Origin: Rikenellaceae bacterium | GTDB lineage: Bacteria; Bacteroidota; Bacteroidia; Bacteroidales; Rikenellaceae | Direction of reading: 5' to 3' | Length of the DNA stretch: 64,000 nt | Assembly: GCA_902362705.1 (NCBI GenBank) | Contig: CABIXK010000004.1 | Location: forward strand, 62,001 to 126,000 | Shown here: positions 46,648 through 58,572 of the stretch, in pieces | Numbering within the stretch: the stretch's first letter is position 1 | How the letters are laid out: every line of letters starts with the position of its first letter | Position numbers and translations under genes: made by a program | The notes under the pieces: generated by a model | What the model was told of the DNA's origin: nothing | Database searches by the model: none | Seen by the model: the letters and a program-made list of their open reading frames with translations, nothing else

Positions 46648-48369
46648 ATGACTGAAAAAGTACCTATGGCTATCCATACGCTTTACGAGCTGGTCCGCAA
46701 CAGCGTCGACCGGTTCGCGTCGCGGGTCGCCTTTTCGATGTTCGAGGGCGAGGAGACGACCTATGCCGAAGTCGGCCGCCGCATCGAGAAGGTGCAGCAG
46801 GAGCTCACGGGCGCGGGTCTGCGTCCGGGCGATCGGGTGGCGCTGCTGAGCAGCAACATGTCCAACTGGGGCGTCTGCTATCTGGCCGTCGTGTCGGCGG
46901 GCATGGTCGTCGTGCCCATCCTGCCCGACTTCTCGGGCGAGGAGCTCGACATGATCATCGAACACTCCGAGGCCAAGGCCCTCATGGTGTCCGACAAGCT
47001 CTTCACCAAGCTCTCGAAGCCCACCATCGAACGGCTGCACGTGGTGGTCCGCACCAAGAATCTGGGCGTCATCGCCCAGCGCGTGAGGGGCGAAGGTGCG
47101 ACCGCCGTCCCGCAGCCCGACGACCTGGCGGCGGTGATCTACACCTCGGGCACCACCTCCAAGCCCAAGGGGGTGATGCTCACCCACCGGGCGCTCTGCG
47201 CCCAGATCGCCATGGCGGCGGCCATCTTCCCGGTCGACGGCGACGACGTATTCCTCTCGGTGCTGCCCCTGTCGCACACCTACGAGTGCTCGATCGGCAT
47301 GATCTACCCCTTCTCGATGGGCGCCCGCGTGGTCTACATCGACCGTCCGCCCACGGCGTCGGTGCTCATGCCCACGCTGCGGGCCGTGCGGCCCACGGTG
47401 ATGCTCATCGTGCCGCTGATCATCGAGAAGATCTACCGCCACCAGGTGCTGGCCAAGTTCAACTCCACGGCCACCTGGCGCACGCTCTACCGCATCGGCT
47501 TCATGCGCCGCTACTTCCACCGCGTGGCGGGCAAGAAGCTCATGAAGCTCTTCGGCCGCCGTTTGCGGTTCCTGGGCATCGGCGGCTCGAAGCTCGACGG
47601 CGGGGCCGAGAAGTTCCTGCTCGAGGCCAAGGTCCCCTACGCCATCGGCTACGGCCTGACGGAGACCGCGCCGCTGCTGGCCGGCGCCGCGCCGTCGATG
47701 GTGCGCCTCGGGTCGACGGGACCTCAGGCGCCGGGCGTCGAGCTGCGGCTCGACAACGTCAACGCTGAGACGCGCCAGGGCGAGATCGTGGCCCGCACGC
47801 CGAGCGCCATGCTGGGCTACTTCAAGAATCCCGAGGCGACGGCCGAGGCCTTCACCGCCGACGGCTGGTTCCGCACGGGCGACCTGGGCGAGTTCGACAA
47901 GGACGGCTGGCTCTACATCAAGGGGCGCCTGAAGAACATGATCGTGGGTCCGGGCGGCGAGAATATCTACCCCGAGGACATCGAGAGCGTGCTCAACTCC
48001 CACGTCTGCATCGCCGACTCGATCGTCACCGAGCAGGAGGGGCGTCTGGTGGCGCTCGTCCACTTCAACCGCGACGAGATCGAGGCGATGATCGACGACT
48101 GGCGCGAGGAGTGGGAGACCAAGAAGGAGGCCTGGGAGGCCAAGACCGAGCAGCTCAAGCAGGAGATCATGGAGTTCGTCAATGCCAAGGTGAGCCGCTT
48201 CTCGCGCATCTCGGAGGTCGTCGAGGAGAAGGAGGAGTTCGTGAAGACCCCCACGCAGAAGATCCGCCGCTTCCTCTACAACGGCAAGCGCGGCACCGAT
48301 GCGACGGCTTCGACGTCGGCAGCTTCGGCGCCGGCTGCGGCCGAGGGGGACGACGCAGCGAAGAGATAG
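46648..48369 (+). CDS. AMP-binding long-chain acyl-CoA synthetase
   Basis: This 573-residue adenylate-forming enzyme activates fatty acids to acyl-CoA. The AMP-binding loop is VIYTSGTTSKPKGVMLTHRAL, followed by LPLSHTYECSIGMIYPFSMG, the IGYGLTETAP motif, DGWFRTGDLGEFDKDGWLYIKGRLKNMIVGPGGENIYPEDIE, and a C-terminal catalytic Lys region KTPTQKIRRF. It ends in an Ala/Thr/Ser-rich tail. An alternative start six codons in (MAIHTLYEL) is possible. Single-gene unit with promoter and strong terminator. Confidence 0.94.
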   Translation: MTEKVPMAIHTLYELVRNSVDRFASRVAFSMFEGEETTYAEVGRRIEKVQQELTGAGLRPGDRVALLSSNMSNWGVCYLAVVSAGMVVVPILPDFSGEELDMIIEHSEAKALMVSDKLFTKLSKPTIERLHVVVRTKNLGVIAQRVRGEGATAVPQPDDLAAVIYTSGTTSKPKGVMLTHRALCAQIAMAAAIFPVDGDDVFLSVLPLSHTYECSIGMIYPFSMGARVVYIDRPPTASVLMPTLRAVRPTVMLIVPLIIEKIYRHQVLAKFNSTATWRTLYRIGFMRRYFHRVAGKKLMKLFGRRLRFLGIGGSKLDGGAEKFLLEAKVPYAIGYGLTETAPLLAGAAPSMVRLGSTGPQAPGVELRLDNVNAETRQGEIVARTPSAMLGYFKNPEATAEAFTADGWFRTGDLGEFDKDGWLYIKGRLKNMIVGPGGENIYPEDIESVLNSHVCIADSIVTEQEGRLVALVHFNRDEIEAMIDDWREEWETKKEAWEAKTEQLKQEIMEFVNAKVSRFSRISEVVEEKEEFVKTPTQKIRRFLYNGKRGTDATASTSAASAPAAAEGDDAAKR

Positions 48370-48397
48370 GCGGCCGCGTGCCGCATCGCAGTGCGAT

Positions 48398-48432
48398 CGC
48401 GAGTCGGGCAGGGGCCCGGCTCGCGTTTTTTT
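48398..48432 (+). terminator. Terminator of the acyl-CoA synthetase gene
   Basis: CGCGAGtCGGGC / GCCCGgCTCGCG stem with a 4-base loop followed by seven Ts. Confidence 0.92.
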
Positions 48433-48447
48433 GTGCGGTGTCGGCCG

Positions 48448-48520
48448 TGCGGGCCGCAGCCACCGGCGGCGAAGGCCCGCGACTCTGGCGAGTCGGTCCT
48501 TCGCTGGCTGCCGCCCGAGG
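48448..48520. repeat. GC-rich palindromic intergenic element, copy R7
   Basis: GGGCCGCAGCCACCGGCGGC, GAAGGCCCGCGACTC and CCTTCGCTGGCTGCCGCCC correspond to the reverse complement of R1 and R4. It is followed by an AT tract (GTTGAAAATGGAAAGTGGAA) at 48524-48556. Confidence 0.85.
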
Positions 48521-48618
48521 GCGAGTTGAAAATGGAAAGTGGAAAATTGAAAATGGGGGTGCGTCAGCCCCTGAAACCCTCTGCCCTTGCCTCCGGATAC
48601 CCTCTCCCGAACCGAAAA

Positions 48619-48646
48619 GCCCCGCACCGGATCAGCGGTGCGGGGC
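48619..48646 (-). terminator. Terminator of the DUF2723 gene
   Basis: GCCCCGCACC / GGTGCGGGGC stem, followed on the minus strand by TTTTC. Confidence 0.8.
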
Positions 48647-48678
48647 CCTCGTCGTGTGCCGGATGGTCCGGCGGGCGG

Positions 48679-51600
48679 CTACTCCTGGCCGGCTTCGCCG
48701 ATCGCGCCGACATCTCCGGCTTCGCCGACTTCGGCCGCGTCGAGCGGCGTGAGCTCCTCGTCGAGGAAGAGATCCTCGTCGCCCACGCCCAGCGAGCGGT
48801 AGTAGTCGTTCAGGTAGTCGACGATCTCGCGCCGGCCGGCGTAGTTGGCCAGCAGGTAGGCGCGGTTCAGCTCGTCGAGGCGCCGCGCGAACGAGTCGGC
48901 CACCAGATCGGCCTGCACGCCATCGAAGCGCAGGTAGTACTCGATGTACTCGATGATGTTGTCGGCGTAGGCCCGCAGCAGGGCGTCGCCCTTGGCCGTG
49001 GCCTCCGCGTCGCCCTGCACGCCGGCCACGTAGTAGGCCTCGACGAAGGGGTAGGTGTTGTCCTCGGTGAAGCGCAGCGCCTCGACGGGCAGCCGTTCGA
49101 GCCCCAGGTCGAGCAGCTCGACCGCCTCCCGGGTGCGGTTCTGCCGCAGCAGCTCCTTCGCCACGCGGGCGAAGGCGTCGCGGGCGTGGGCCGCCTCCAG
49201 ATTGTACTGGATGAAGTGGTCGACGTAGACGCGCGGGTCGGAGAGGTTGCCGTAGCGGAAGGTGTCGCGCAGCAACGGCGCCGCATAGTCGGGGTCGATG
49301 CGCCCGATCTCGCGGTAGTCCTTCGCCTCGGTGCGGATGGGTACCAGACGGTAGGCGTAGCCGTCGAACTGGAGGTAGTCGAGCAGGCCGAGCTGTTCGA
49401 AGATGTAGGGCTGCGTGAGGTAGATCGGACGCTTCCAGTCGAAGTGGGCCAGCATGTCGAGGATCATCAGCTGGGGCTTGTCCACCGAGTTGCGCTTGAG
49501 GTTGATGTAGACCGTGTCGACCATCAGGTCGCGCTCATCCTCGCGCACGATGCCCGCGTCGATGGCGTTCTGCTTGTCGACAGGCAGGGCCAGGCGGCGC
49601 GTGGGGAAGTAGTCGGAGAGCGACCCTTCGGCCGTGCCGTCGTCGAGGCGCACCTGCGTGCGGGGGTCGTCGCTGCGCACGAAGTCGATCGCCTCCTTGA
49701 GCTCGACCGTGCGGTCGACGCGCTCGTAGACGGGCACCTGGTCGTTGACGTGGGTGTACTTGTGCTTGGGCAGCGAGAAGGGTACGCCCGGAGCCTCGTA
49801 GGCGCGCCGCTTCATCTGGTCGATATACCACTCGCCGCCCAGGTAGGAGGTGTTCATGATCCGCACGTCGGGCCGCACGCCGTAGACGTCCTGGTTGTTC
49901 CAGAGCGGGAAGGTGTCGTTGTCGCCGTAGTTGAGGATGATGGAGTTGGGGAGCGTCGACTGGAGGTAGTTCCAGCCGATGTCGCGCGCCATGGTGCGGT
50001 GCGAGCGGTCGTGGTCGTCCCAGTTCTGCGCCGCCAGCAGCACGGGTATGCCCATGCAGAGCGCCGTGGCCGCAGCGGCGGCCGCCGTGCGGCGGCGCTC
50101 CAGCACGCGGCACAGCAGTTCGTAGAGCGCCACCACGCCCATGCCGATCCAGATCGAGAAGGCGTAGAACGACCCGGCGTAGACGTAGTCGCGCTCGCGC
50201 GGCTCGCCGGGCTGGGTGTTGAAGTAGAAGACCAGCGCGATGCCCGTCATGACGAAGAGCCACATGACCACCGAGAAGTTGCGCGCGTCGCGGTTGAACT
50301 GGTAGAGCAGCCCGACGAGTCCCAGCAGGAAGGGCAGGAAGTAGTAGGTGTTGCGCCCCTTGTTCTCCTCCACCTCGCGCGGGAGGCCCTCCTGCGGGCC
50401 GAGGTAGCGCTCGTCGATCCAGCGGATGCCCGAGAGCCAGTTGCCGTCGGTGATCGTCTCGCGCAGGGGCTGGATGTCGCTCTGCCGGCCGACGAAGTTC
50501 CAGAGGAAGTAGCGCCAGTACATGTAGGAGAGCTGGTAGTTGAAGAAGAAGTTGAGGTTCTCGCCGAACGTGGGCTCGACCACGGTGCGGGGGCCGTATC
50601 CGTCGTCGTAGGTGCGCTTGCGGCCGAAGTCGAGCACCTCCTGCATCACGGGGCGCCCCTCGGCGTCGCGCACCACCTCGCCCTCCTCGTTGCGGGCCGC
50701 CTCCACCGTGGTGCGGTAGGCCGCCCACTGCTTGAAGTCGCGCTCCTTCTTCGCATAGCTCCACATGCGGGGGAAGAGGTGCATGAATCGGGGATCGTGC
50801 GTGTAGCCCGTGATGACGGTGGCGGGGCTGTAGCGCCCCTCTTCGTCGAGGTACCAGAGCCGCTTCTCCTTGAGGCCCGTGGGGGGGGCCGAGTAGTAGG
50901 CGCCGTAGAGCAGCGGGCGGTCGCCGTACTGGTCGCGGTTGAGCACCGACAGCAGCGCGTGGGGGTTGTCGGGGTTGTTGGAGTTCATGGGCGGGTTGGC
51001 CGCGGCGCGGATCGTCACCGAGGCGTAGGAGGAGAAGCCCACGAGGATCATCGTCACGCAGAGCAGCACCGTGTTGAGCGTCGCCCGCCCGGCGCGGTGT
51101 GCCCGCCACGAGGCCCAGCCCATGCCGCCGATGAGCGCCAGCGAGAAGAGCGTGATGCCCGAGTTGACGGGCAGCCCCAGCGTGTTGACGAACGCGAGGT
51201 CGACCATCGCCCCGACGTAGACCGTGTAGGGGATGACGATGTTGTTGATGAAGACCAGGATGGCCCCGGCGGCGAGCGTGGCGACGGCCGCGCCGCGCCA
51301 CGTGATGCTGTCGTACTTGCGGAAGTAGTAGATGAAGACCAGCGCGGGGATGGTCAGCAGGTTGAGGATATGCACGCCGATCGAGAGCCCCATCAGGTAG
51401 GCGATCAGGATGATCCAGCGTGCGGCCCCGGGCCGGTCGGCCTCCTCCTCCCACTTGAGCATGAGCCATACCACCAGCGCCGTGAACATCGACGAGAGGG
51501 CGTAGACCTCGCCCTCGATGGCCGAGAACCAGAAGGTGTCGGTGAAGGTGTAGGCCAGCGCTCCCACGGCGCCTGCGCCCAGCGCGGCGACGGTCCGCGG

Positions 51601-51942
51601 CAGGGTGAGCTCGCGGCCGCCGCGCGTGACGAGACGGCGCGCCAGGTGGGTGATCGTCCAGAAGAGGAAGAGGATGCAGAAGGCGCTCGCCAGCGAGTTC
51701 ATGGCGTTGACGGCGATGCCCACGTAGTCGGGCGAGGGGGCGAAGAGGGTGGCCAGGCGCGCCAGCATCATGAAGAGCGGGGCGCCGGGTGGGTGGCCCA
51801 CCTCGAGCTTGTAGGAGGTGGCGATGAACTCGGAGCAGTCCCAGAGGCTCGAGACGGGCTCCATGGTCAGAAGGTAGACCGCCGCCGCTATGGCGAAGAC
51901 GGCCCAGCCGACGATGTTGTTCCAGCGTTTGAAGAGTGTCAT
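48679..51942 (-). CDS. DUF2723-family large membrane protein (PMT-like glycosyltransferase fold)
   Basis: This 1087-residue protein has an N-terminal membrane half with about a dozen helices. It begins with the family signature LLTMEPVSSLWDCSEFIATSYKLEVGHPPGAPLFMMLARL, in which the early acidic residue resembles the catalytic Asp of protein O-mannosyltransferases. Then come GEVYALSSMFTALVVWLMLKW, a conserved ERDYVYAGSFYAFSIWIGMG stretch, and a large soluble C-terminal half with WNYLQSTLPNSIILNYGDND. It ends in an acidic tail. DUF2723 proteins are widespread in Bacteroidetes and proposed to be lipid-dependent glycosyltransferases, possibly for O-glycosylation of envelope proteins. Start at 51942; the open frame continues but crosses repeat R8. 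Confidence 0.88.
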   Translation of the reverse strand: MTLFKRWNNIVGWAVFAIAAAVYLLTMEPVSSLWDCSEFIATSYKLEVGHPPGAPLFMMLARLATLFAPSPDYVGIAVNAMNSLASAFCILFLFWTITHLARRLVTRGGRELTLPRTVAALGAGAVGALAYTFTDTFWFSAIEGEVYALSSMFTALVVWLMLKWEEEADRPGAARWIILIAYLMGLSIGVHILNLLTIPALVFIYYFRKYDSITWRGAAVATLAAGAILVFINNIVIPYTVYVGAMVDLAFVNTLGLPVNSGITLFSLALIGGMGWASWRAHRAGRATLNTVLLCVTMILVGFSSYASVTIRAAANPPMNSNNPDNPHALLSVLNRDQYGDRPLLYGAYYSAPPTGLKEKRLWYLDEEGRYSPATVITGYTHDPRFMHLFPRMWSYAKKERDFKQWAAYRTTVEAARNEEGEVVRDAEGRPVMQEVLDFGRKRTYDDGYGPRTVVEPTFGENLNFFFNYQLSYMYWRYFLWNFVGRQSDIQPLRETITDGNWLSGIRWIDERYLGPQEGLPREVEENKGRNTYYFLPFLLGLVGLLYQFNRDARNFSVVMWLFVMTGIALVFYFNTQPGEPRERDYVYAGSFYAFSIWIGMGVVALYELLCRVLERRRTAAAAAATALCMGIPVLLAAQNWDDHDRSHRTMARDIGWNYLQSTLPNSIILNYGDNDTFPLWNNQDVYGVRPDVRIMNTSYLGGEWYIDQMKRRAYEAPGVPFSLPKHKYTHVNDQVPVYERVDRTVELKEAIDFVRSDDPRTQVRLDDGTAEGSLSDYFPTRRLALPVDKQNAIDAGIVREDERDLMVDTVYINLKRNSVDKPQLMILDMLAHFDWKRPIYLTQPYIFEQLGLLDYLQFDGYAYRLVPIRTEAKDYREIGRIDPDYAAPLLRDTFRYGNLSDPRVYVDHFIQYNLEAAHARDAFARVAKELLRQNRTREAVELLDLGLERLPVEALRFTEDNTYPFVEAYYVAGVQGDAEATAKGDALLRAYADNIIEYIEYYLRFDGVQADLVADSFARRLDELNRAYLLANYAGRREIVDYLNDYYRSLGVGDEDLFLDEELTPLDAAEVGEAGDVGAIGEAGQE

Positions 51943-51977
51943 AGGATCGTATCTGCGTTTCTCTTGTCGTTCGGCGG

Positions 51978-52050
51978 CTCGCAGCCGGCGGAGCGGCTGT
52001 CGGCCCGAAGGGTGCGGCCCTCCGCCCGGGGGCGGCTGCGGGCTGCCGGT
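51978..52050. repeat. GC-rich palindromic intergenic element, copy R8
   Basis: GCAGCCGGCGGAGCGGC, CCGAAGGGTGCGGCCCTCCG and CCCGGGGGCGGCTGCGGGCTGCC place it in the R family. It sits between the divergently positioned 5' end of the DUF2723 gene and the 3' end of the helicase gene, in what would be the DUF2723 leader. Confidence 0.8.
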
Positions 52051-52127
52051 TCTCGGCAGGCCTCGAACCGAATTGCGGGCACGTAGCACCGCACAAATGT
52101 AAGCAATAAACCGTCTATTTGCAATTT

Positions 52128-53471
<1,344 letters not shown>

Positions 53472-53527
53472 GTCTGGTTTTTGAAATGAAGGGGCGGCAT
53501 CGGCCGGCCCCGGATAAAAAGAACGTG

Positions 53528-53535
53528 CAAAAGTA
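53528..53535 (-). promoter_or_regulatory. Helicase gene -7 box
   Basis: TACTTTTG on the minus strand, 57 bases upstream of the helicase ATG. Confidence 0.7.
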
Positions 53536-53642
53536 CGATATATTTCCCGGATTCGGGCCGCGGGGGCTCTTTTTCTTCGGCGGCGGCCCCGCGCGGCGGC
53601 GGGATTTCCGGCGGGCGGGGCGCCGGTTTCATGTTTTTTTCG

Positions 53643-53650
53643 TATCTTCG
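53643..53650 (+). promoter_or_regulatory. cysS -7-like box
   Basis: TATCTTCG differs from TAnnTTTG at one base and lies 26 bases before the cysS ATG at 53676. Confidence 0.45.
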
Positions 53651-53675
53651 CGGTCAGAAAAACACATCGTTCGCT

Positions 53676-55151
53676 ATGGAATCGAAACTCGTACTCTACA
53701 ATACGCTCTCGCGCCGCAAGGAGGCGTTCGAACCCCTCGTGCCGGGCCGTGCGGGCATGTACGTCTGCGGCCCTACGGTCTACGGCGATCCCCACCTGGG
53801 CCACGCCCGCCCGGCCGTGACGTTCGATCTGCTGTTCCGCTACCTCAAGGCCTCTGGCTACAAGGTGCGCTACGTGCGCAACATCACCGACGTGGGGCAT
53901 CTGGAGCACGACGCCGACGAGGGCGAGGACAAGATCGCCAAGAAGGCGCGCCTCGAGCAGCTCGAACCCATGGAGGTGGCCCACTACTACACCGAGCGCT
54001 ACCGCCGCGCGATGGAGGCGCTGGGCGTCGAGAGCCCCTCGATCGAGCCCCATGCCTCGGGCCACATCATCGAGCAGATCGCCTTCGTGCAGCGCATCCT
54101 CGACGCCGGCTTCGCCTACGTCTCGAACGGCTCGGTCTATTTCGACGTGGAGAAGTACAACGCCCGGCATGACTACGGCCGTCTGTCGGGCCGCAACCTC
54201 GACGACATCGTCGCCAACACGCGCGAGCTCGACGGCCAGTCGGACAAGCGCCACTCCTACGACTTCGCCCTGTGGAAGAAGGCCTCGCCCGAGCACATCA
54301 TGCGCTGGCCCTCGCCCTGGAGCGACGGCTTCCCCGGCTGGCACATGGAGTGCTCGGCCATGTCGACGCGCTACCTGGGCGAGCGGTTCGACATCCACGG
54401 CGGCGGCATGGACCTCATGTTCCCCCACCACGAGTGCGAGATCGCCCAGTCGACGGCCGCCCTGGGCCACGACTCGGCCCGCTACTGGGTGCACAACAAC
54501 ATGATTACGATCAACGGCCAGAAGATGGGCAAGTCGCTGGGCAACTTCATCACCCTGGAGGAGCTCTTCACCGGCTCGCACGCGCTGCTCGCGCAGGCCT
54601 ACACGCCCATGACCATCCGCTTCTTCGTGCTGCAGGCCCACTACCGTTCGACGCTCGACTTCTCGAACGAGGCCCTTCAGGCCGCCGAGAAGGGGCTCGA
54701 CCGCCTGATGAAGGGCATCGAGACGCTGGAGAAGATCCGGCCCTCGGCCTCGTCGACGGTCGACCCCTCGGAGCTCGAGGCGCGCTGCCGCGCGGCGATG
54801 GACGACGACCTCAACTCGCCGCAGGTCATCTCGGCGCTCTTCGACTGGGTGCGCACGATCAACCAGTTGGCCGACGGCGCGCAGACGATCGACCAGACCG
54901 CTCTTGCGGCGCTGCGCGCGACCGTGCACCGCTACGCCTTCGACATCCTGGGCCTCCGCGACGAGAAGGCCGCCGGCACCGCCCAGGGGCGCGACTACGT
55001 GACCCCGCTGGTCGAGATGCTGCTCTGCGAGCGCCTCAAGGCGCGCGCTGCGAAGGACTGGGCCGCCTCGGACCGCATCCGCGACGGGCTGGCCGCCGCC
55101 GGCATCCGCGTCAAGGACCGCAAGGAGGGCACCGACTGGGAGCTCGAGTAG
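53676..55151 (+). CDS. cysS: Cysteinyl-tRNA synthetase
   Basis: This 491-residue class I enzyme charges tRNA-Cys. The zinc-binding Cys and HIGH-type motif appear as [19 protein letters not shown], further zinc ligands in WHMECSAM and FPHHECE, and the KMSKS loop is KMGKS ([10 protein letters not shown]). The length is typical. I choose MESKLVLYN at 53676, since the longer reading begins before the promoter-like box. It is followed by a MATE gene 71 bases later in the same direction. Confidence 0.97.
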   Translation: MESKLVLYNTLSRRKEAFEPLVPGRAGMYVCGPTVYGDPHLGHARPAVTFDLLFRYLKASGYKVRYVRNITDVGHLEHDADEGEDKIAKKARLEQLEPMEVAHYYTERYRRAMEALGVESPSIEPHASGHIIEQIAFVQRILDAGFAYVSNGSVYFDVEKYNARHDYGRLSGRNLDDIVANTRELDGQSDKRHSYDFALWKKASPEHIMRWPSPWSDGFPGWHMECSAMSTRYLGERFDIHGGGMDLMFPHHECEIAQSTAALGHDSARYWVHNNMITINGQKMGKSLGNFITLEELFTGSHALLAQAYTPMTIRFFVLQAHYRSTLDFSNEALQAAEKGLDRLMKGIETLEKIRPSASSTVDPSELEARCRAAMDDDLNSPQVISALFDWVRTINQLADGAQTIDQTALAALRATVHRYAFDILGLRDEKAAGTAQGRDYVTPLVEMLLCERLKARAAKDWAASDRIRDGLAAAGIRVKDRKEGTDWELE

Positions 55152-55222
55152 ACAATTCACAATTTATAATTATTATGGTGGAGGGGCGGTCGTGGTGCCG
55201 CCTTCCGCATAAAGAAACCTGC

Positions 55223-56617
55223 ATGTCAGAAATCCGCTCGGCGGCTACGGAGCTCGGAACCGAACGCATCCGCAAGCTGCTCATGCAATACGCCGTGCCG
55301 GCGGTGATCGCCATGACGGCCTCGTCGCTCTACAACATGGTCGACAGCATCTTCATCGGCCAGGGTGTGGGGCCGCTGGCCATTTCGGGCCTGGCGGTCA
55401 CCTTCCCGCTGATGAACCTCGCGGCGGCCTTCGGCTCGCTCGTGGGCGTCGGCGCCGCCACGCTCATCTCCATGAGGCTGGGGCAGCGCGACTACGAGAC
55501 GGCCCGGACGGTGCTTGGCAACGTATTGACGCTCAACCTCATCATCGGCGTTGCGTTCGGCCTCGCTGCGCTCCTGCTGCTCGACCCGATCCTCTACTTC
55601 TTCGGCGCGAGCGCCGAGACGATCGGCTATGCGCGCGAGTATATGACCATCATCCTGGCGGGCAACGTCGTCACCCACATGTATCTGGGCCTCAACGCCG
55701 TGCTGCGCGCCTCGGGCCATCCGCGCAAGTCGATGCAGGCCACGATCAACACCGTGGTCATCAATACGGCGCTCGACCCGCTCTTCATCTACGGCTTCGG
55801 GTGGGGCATCCGCGGCGCGGCCATCGCCACGATCCTGGCGCAGGTGGTCTCGCTCGCGTGGCAGCTGCGCATCCTCTCCGACCGGCGCGAGCTGCTCCAC
55901 TTCCGTCGCGGCATCTACCGCCTGCGCCGCCGCATCGTGGCCGACGTGCTGGCCATCGGCATGTCGCCCTTCCTGATGAACCTCGCGGCCTGCCTGATCG
56001 TCATCCTCATCAACAAGGGGCTCAAGCAGTACGGCGGCGACCTGATGATCGGCGCCTACGGCATCGTCAACCGCCTGGCCTTCTTCTTCGTGATGATCGT
56101 CATGGGCATCAACCAGGGCATGCAGCCCATCGCGGGCTACAATTTCGGCGCCCGCCAGTACGACCGCGTGCTGCGCGCGCTGCGGCTGACGATGATGGGG
56201 GGCACGGCCGTGATGACCGTGGGCTTCGCCATCGGTGAGCTGCTGCCCGGGGTGGTCGTGCGCCTCTTCACCACCGACGACGAGCTGGTCCGCCTCTCGG
56301 TCGAGGGCATGCGCATCGTCTTCGTCTTCTTCCCCATCATCGGCTTCCAGATGGTGGCGACCAACTTCTTCATGAGCATCGGCATGGCCTCGAAGGCGAT
56401 CTTCCTGTCGCTCTCGCGCCAGCTGCTCTTCCTGCTCCCGGGGCTGCTGCTCCTGCCGGGGCTCTTCGAGCGGTTCACCTCGTGGAACGGCAGCTGGGGC
56501 GTGTGGTGCGCCATGCCGCTCTCGGACCTGCTGGCGGCGATGGTGACCTTCGCGATGCTCGTTCACCAACTGCGCAGGTTCCGGGCCATGGCCGCGGAGC
56601 CCGGTGCCAACATCTGA
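55223..56617 (+). CDS. MATE-family efflux transporter, MepA-like
   Basis: This 464-residue membrane protein has the N-terminal MATE repeat PAVIAMTASSLYNMVDSIFIGQGVGPLAISGLAV. It has a second repeat near VLAIGMSPFLMNLAACLIVILINKGL followed by MQPIAGYNFGARQYDRV. These features point to the MepA branch and are distinct from the NorM-like pump at 41134. It lies between cysS and a kinase-like gene, six bases upstream of the latter. Substrate unknown. Confidence 0.93.
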   Translation: MSEIRSAATELGTERIRKLLMQYAVPAVIAMTASSLYNMVDSIFIGQGVGPLAISGLAVTFPLMNLAAAFGSLVGVGAATLISMRLGQRDYETARTVLGNVLTLNLIIGVAFGLAALLLLDPILYFFGASAETIGYAREYMTIILAGNVVTHMYLGLNAVLRASGHPRKSMQATINTVVINTALDPLFIYGFGWGIRGAAIATILAQVVSLAWQLRILSDRRELLHFRRGIYRLRRRIVADVLAIGMSPFLMNLAACLIVILINKGLKQYGGDLMIGAYGIVNRLAFFFVMIVMGINQGMQPIAGYNFGARQYDRVLRALRLTMMGGTAVMTVGFAIGELLPGVVVRLFTTDDELVRLSVEGMRIVFVFFPIIGFQMVATNFFMSIGMASKAIFLSLSRQLLFLLPGLLLLPGLFERFTSWNGSWGVWCAMPLSDLLAAMVTFAMLVHQLRRFRAMAAEPGANI

Positions 56618-56623
56618 GACGCT

Positions 56624-57267
56624 ATGGAGGAAAATTTCGTCATCTGCATCGGCCGCCAGCTGGGCGGCGGGGGCATGGAGGTCGGGCGGCACCTCGCCCG
56701 GCGGCTCGGCGCGACGCTCTACGACAAGGAGCTCATCGACCTGGCGGCGCGCGAGAGCGGGCTCTGCCCCTCGCTCTTCGAGCGGGCCGACGAGCGCGGC
56801 TCCAAGGGGCTCTTCTCGACGCTGGTGGGCTATCTGCGTGCCCCCTTCACGGGCTACGAGGGCGGCAACGGGGGCAACGTGCTCGCGCCCGAGGCGCTCT
56901 TCAAGATCCAGAGCGACGTCATCCGCGACCTGGCCGCGCGTCGCTCGTGCCTCTTCGTGGGGCGGTGCGCCGACTATATCCTGCGCGACCGCGCACGCAC
57001 AGTGAGCCTCTTCCTGACGGCCGACACGGCGGACCGCGTCGCGCGGCTGTGCGGGGCCCACGGCTGGACCGAGCGCGAGGCGCTGGAGCGCATGCGGCGC
57101 GTCGACGCGGAGCGTGCGGCCTACTACAACTACTACACCGGGCGCACGTGGGGCGAAGCCGCGACCTACGACCTCTGCCTCAACACCTCGCGGCTGGGCG
57201 TCGGGCGGACGGTCGACTTCATCCTGGAGTTCGTCGCCGCGCGCCTCGAACAGAACAAACCGACATT

Positions 57268-57271
<4 letters not shown>
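56624..57271 (+). CDS. Cytidylate-kinase-like family protein
   Basis: This 215-residue protein begins FVICIGRQLGGGGMEVGRHLARRLGATLYDKELI, a variant P-loop with the Gly-rich GRQLGGGG as in the cytidylate-kinase-like family. Then come LFVGRCADYILRD and YYTGRTWGEAATYDLCLNTSRLG. It likely phosphorylates a nucleotide or small molecule, but the true substrate of this family is unknown; classical Cmk is a different group. It starts six bases after the MATE gene and its stop overlaps prfB as ATGA, so all three are probably co-transcribed. Confidence 0.85.
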
Positions 57272-58386
<1,115 letters not shown>

Positions 58387-58390
58387 TAAC

Positions 58391-58500
58391 GGGCAGATCC
58401 TGCTGCCCGCAGCCAGCGGAGGGTACAGGCGGGCCTTCGGGCGAAACGAGCAGTCCTTCGCCGGGGACGGCTGCGGCCTGCCGGCTGAAAGCCGGGATTT
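58391..58500. repeat. GC-rich palindromic intergenic element, copy R9
   Basis: CTGCCCGCAGCCAGCGGAGG, CCTTCGCCGGGGACGGCTGC and GGCCTGCCGGCTGAAAGCCG correspond, in reverse complement, to copy R3 including the CCCGGCTTT-AGCCGG part. An AT tract with CAATTATTCATTATTCATT follows at 58525-58560. Confidence 0.82.
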
Positions 58501-58572
58501 TCTTTGTATATAGTGCCCTCCCTTCATTATACATTGTCAATTATTCATTATTCATTGACCAATACGACCGAC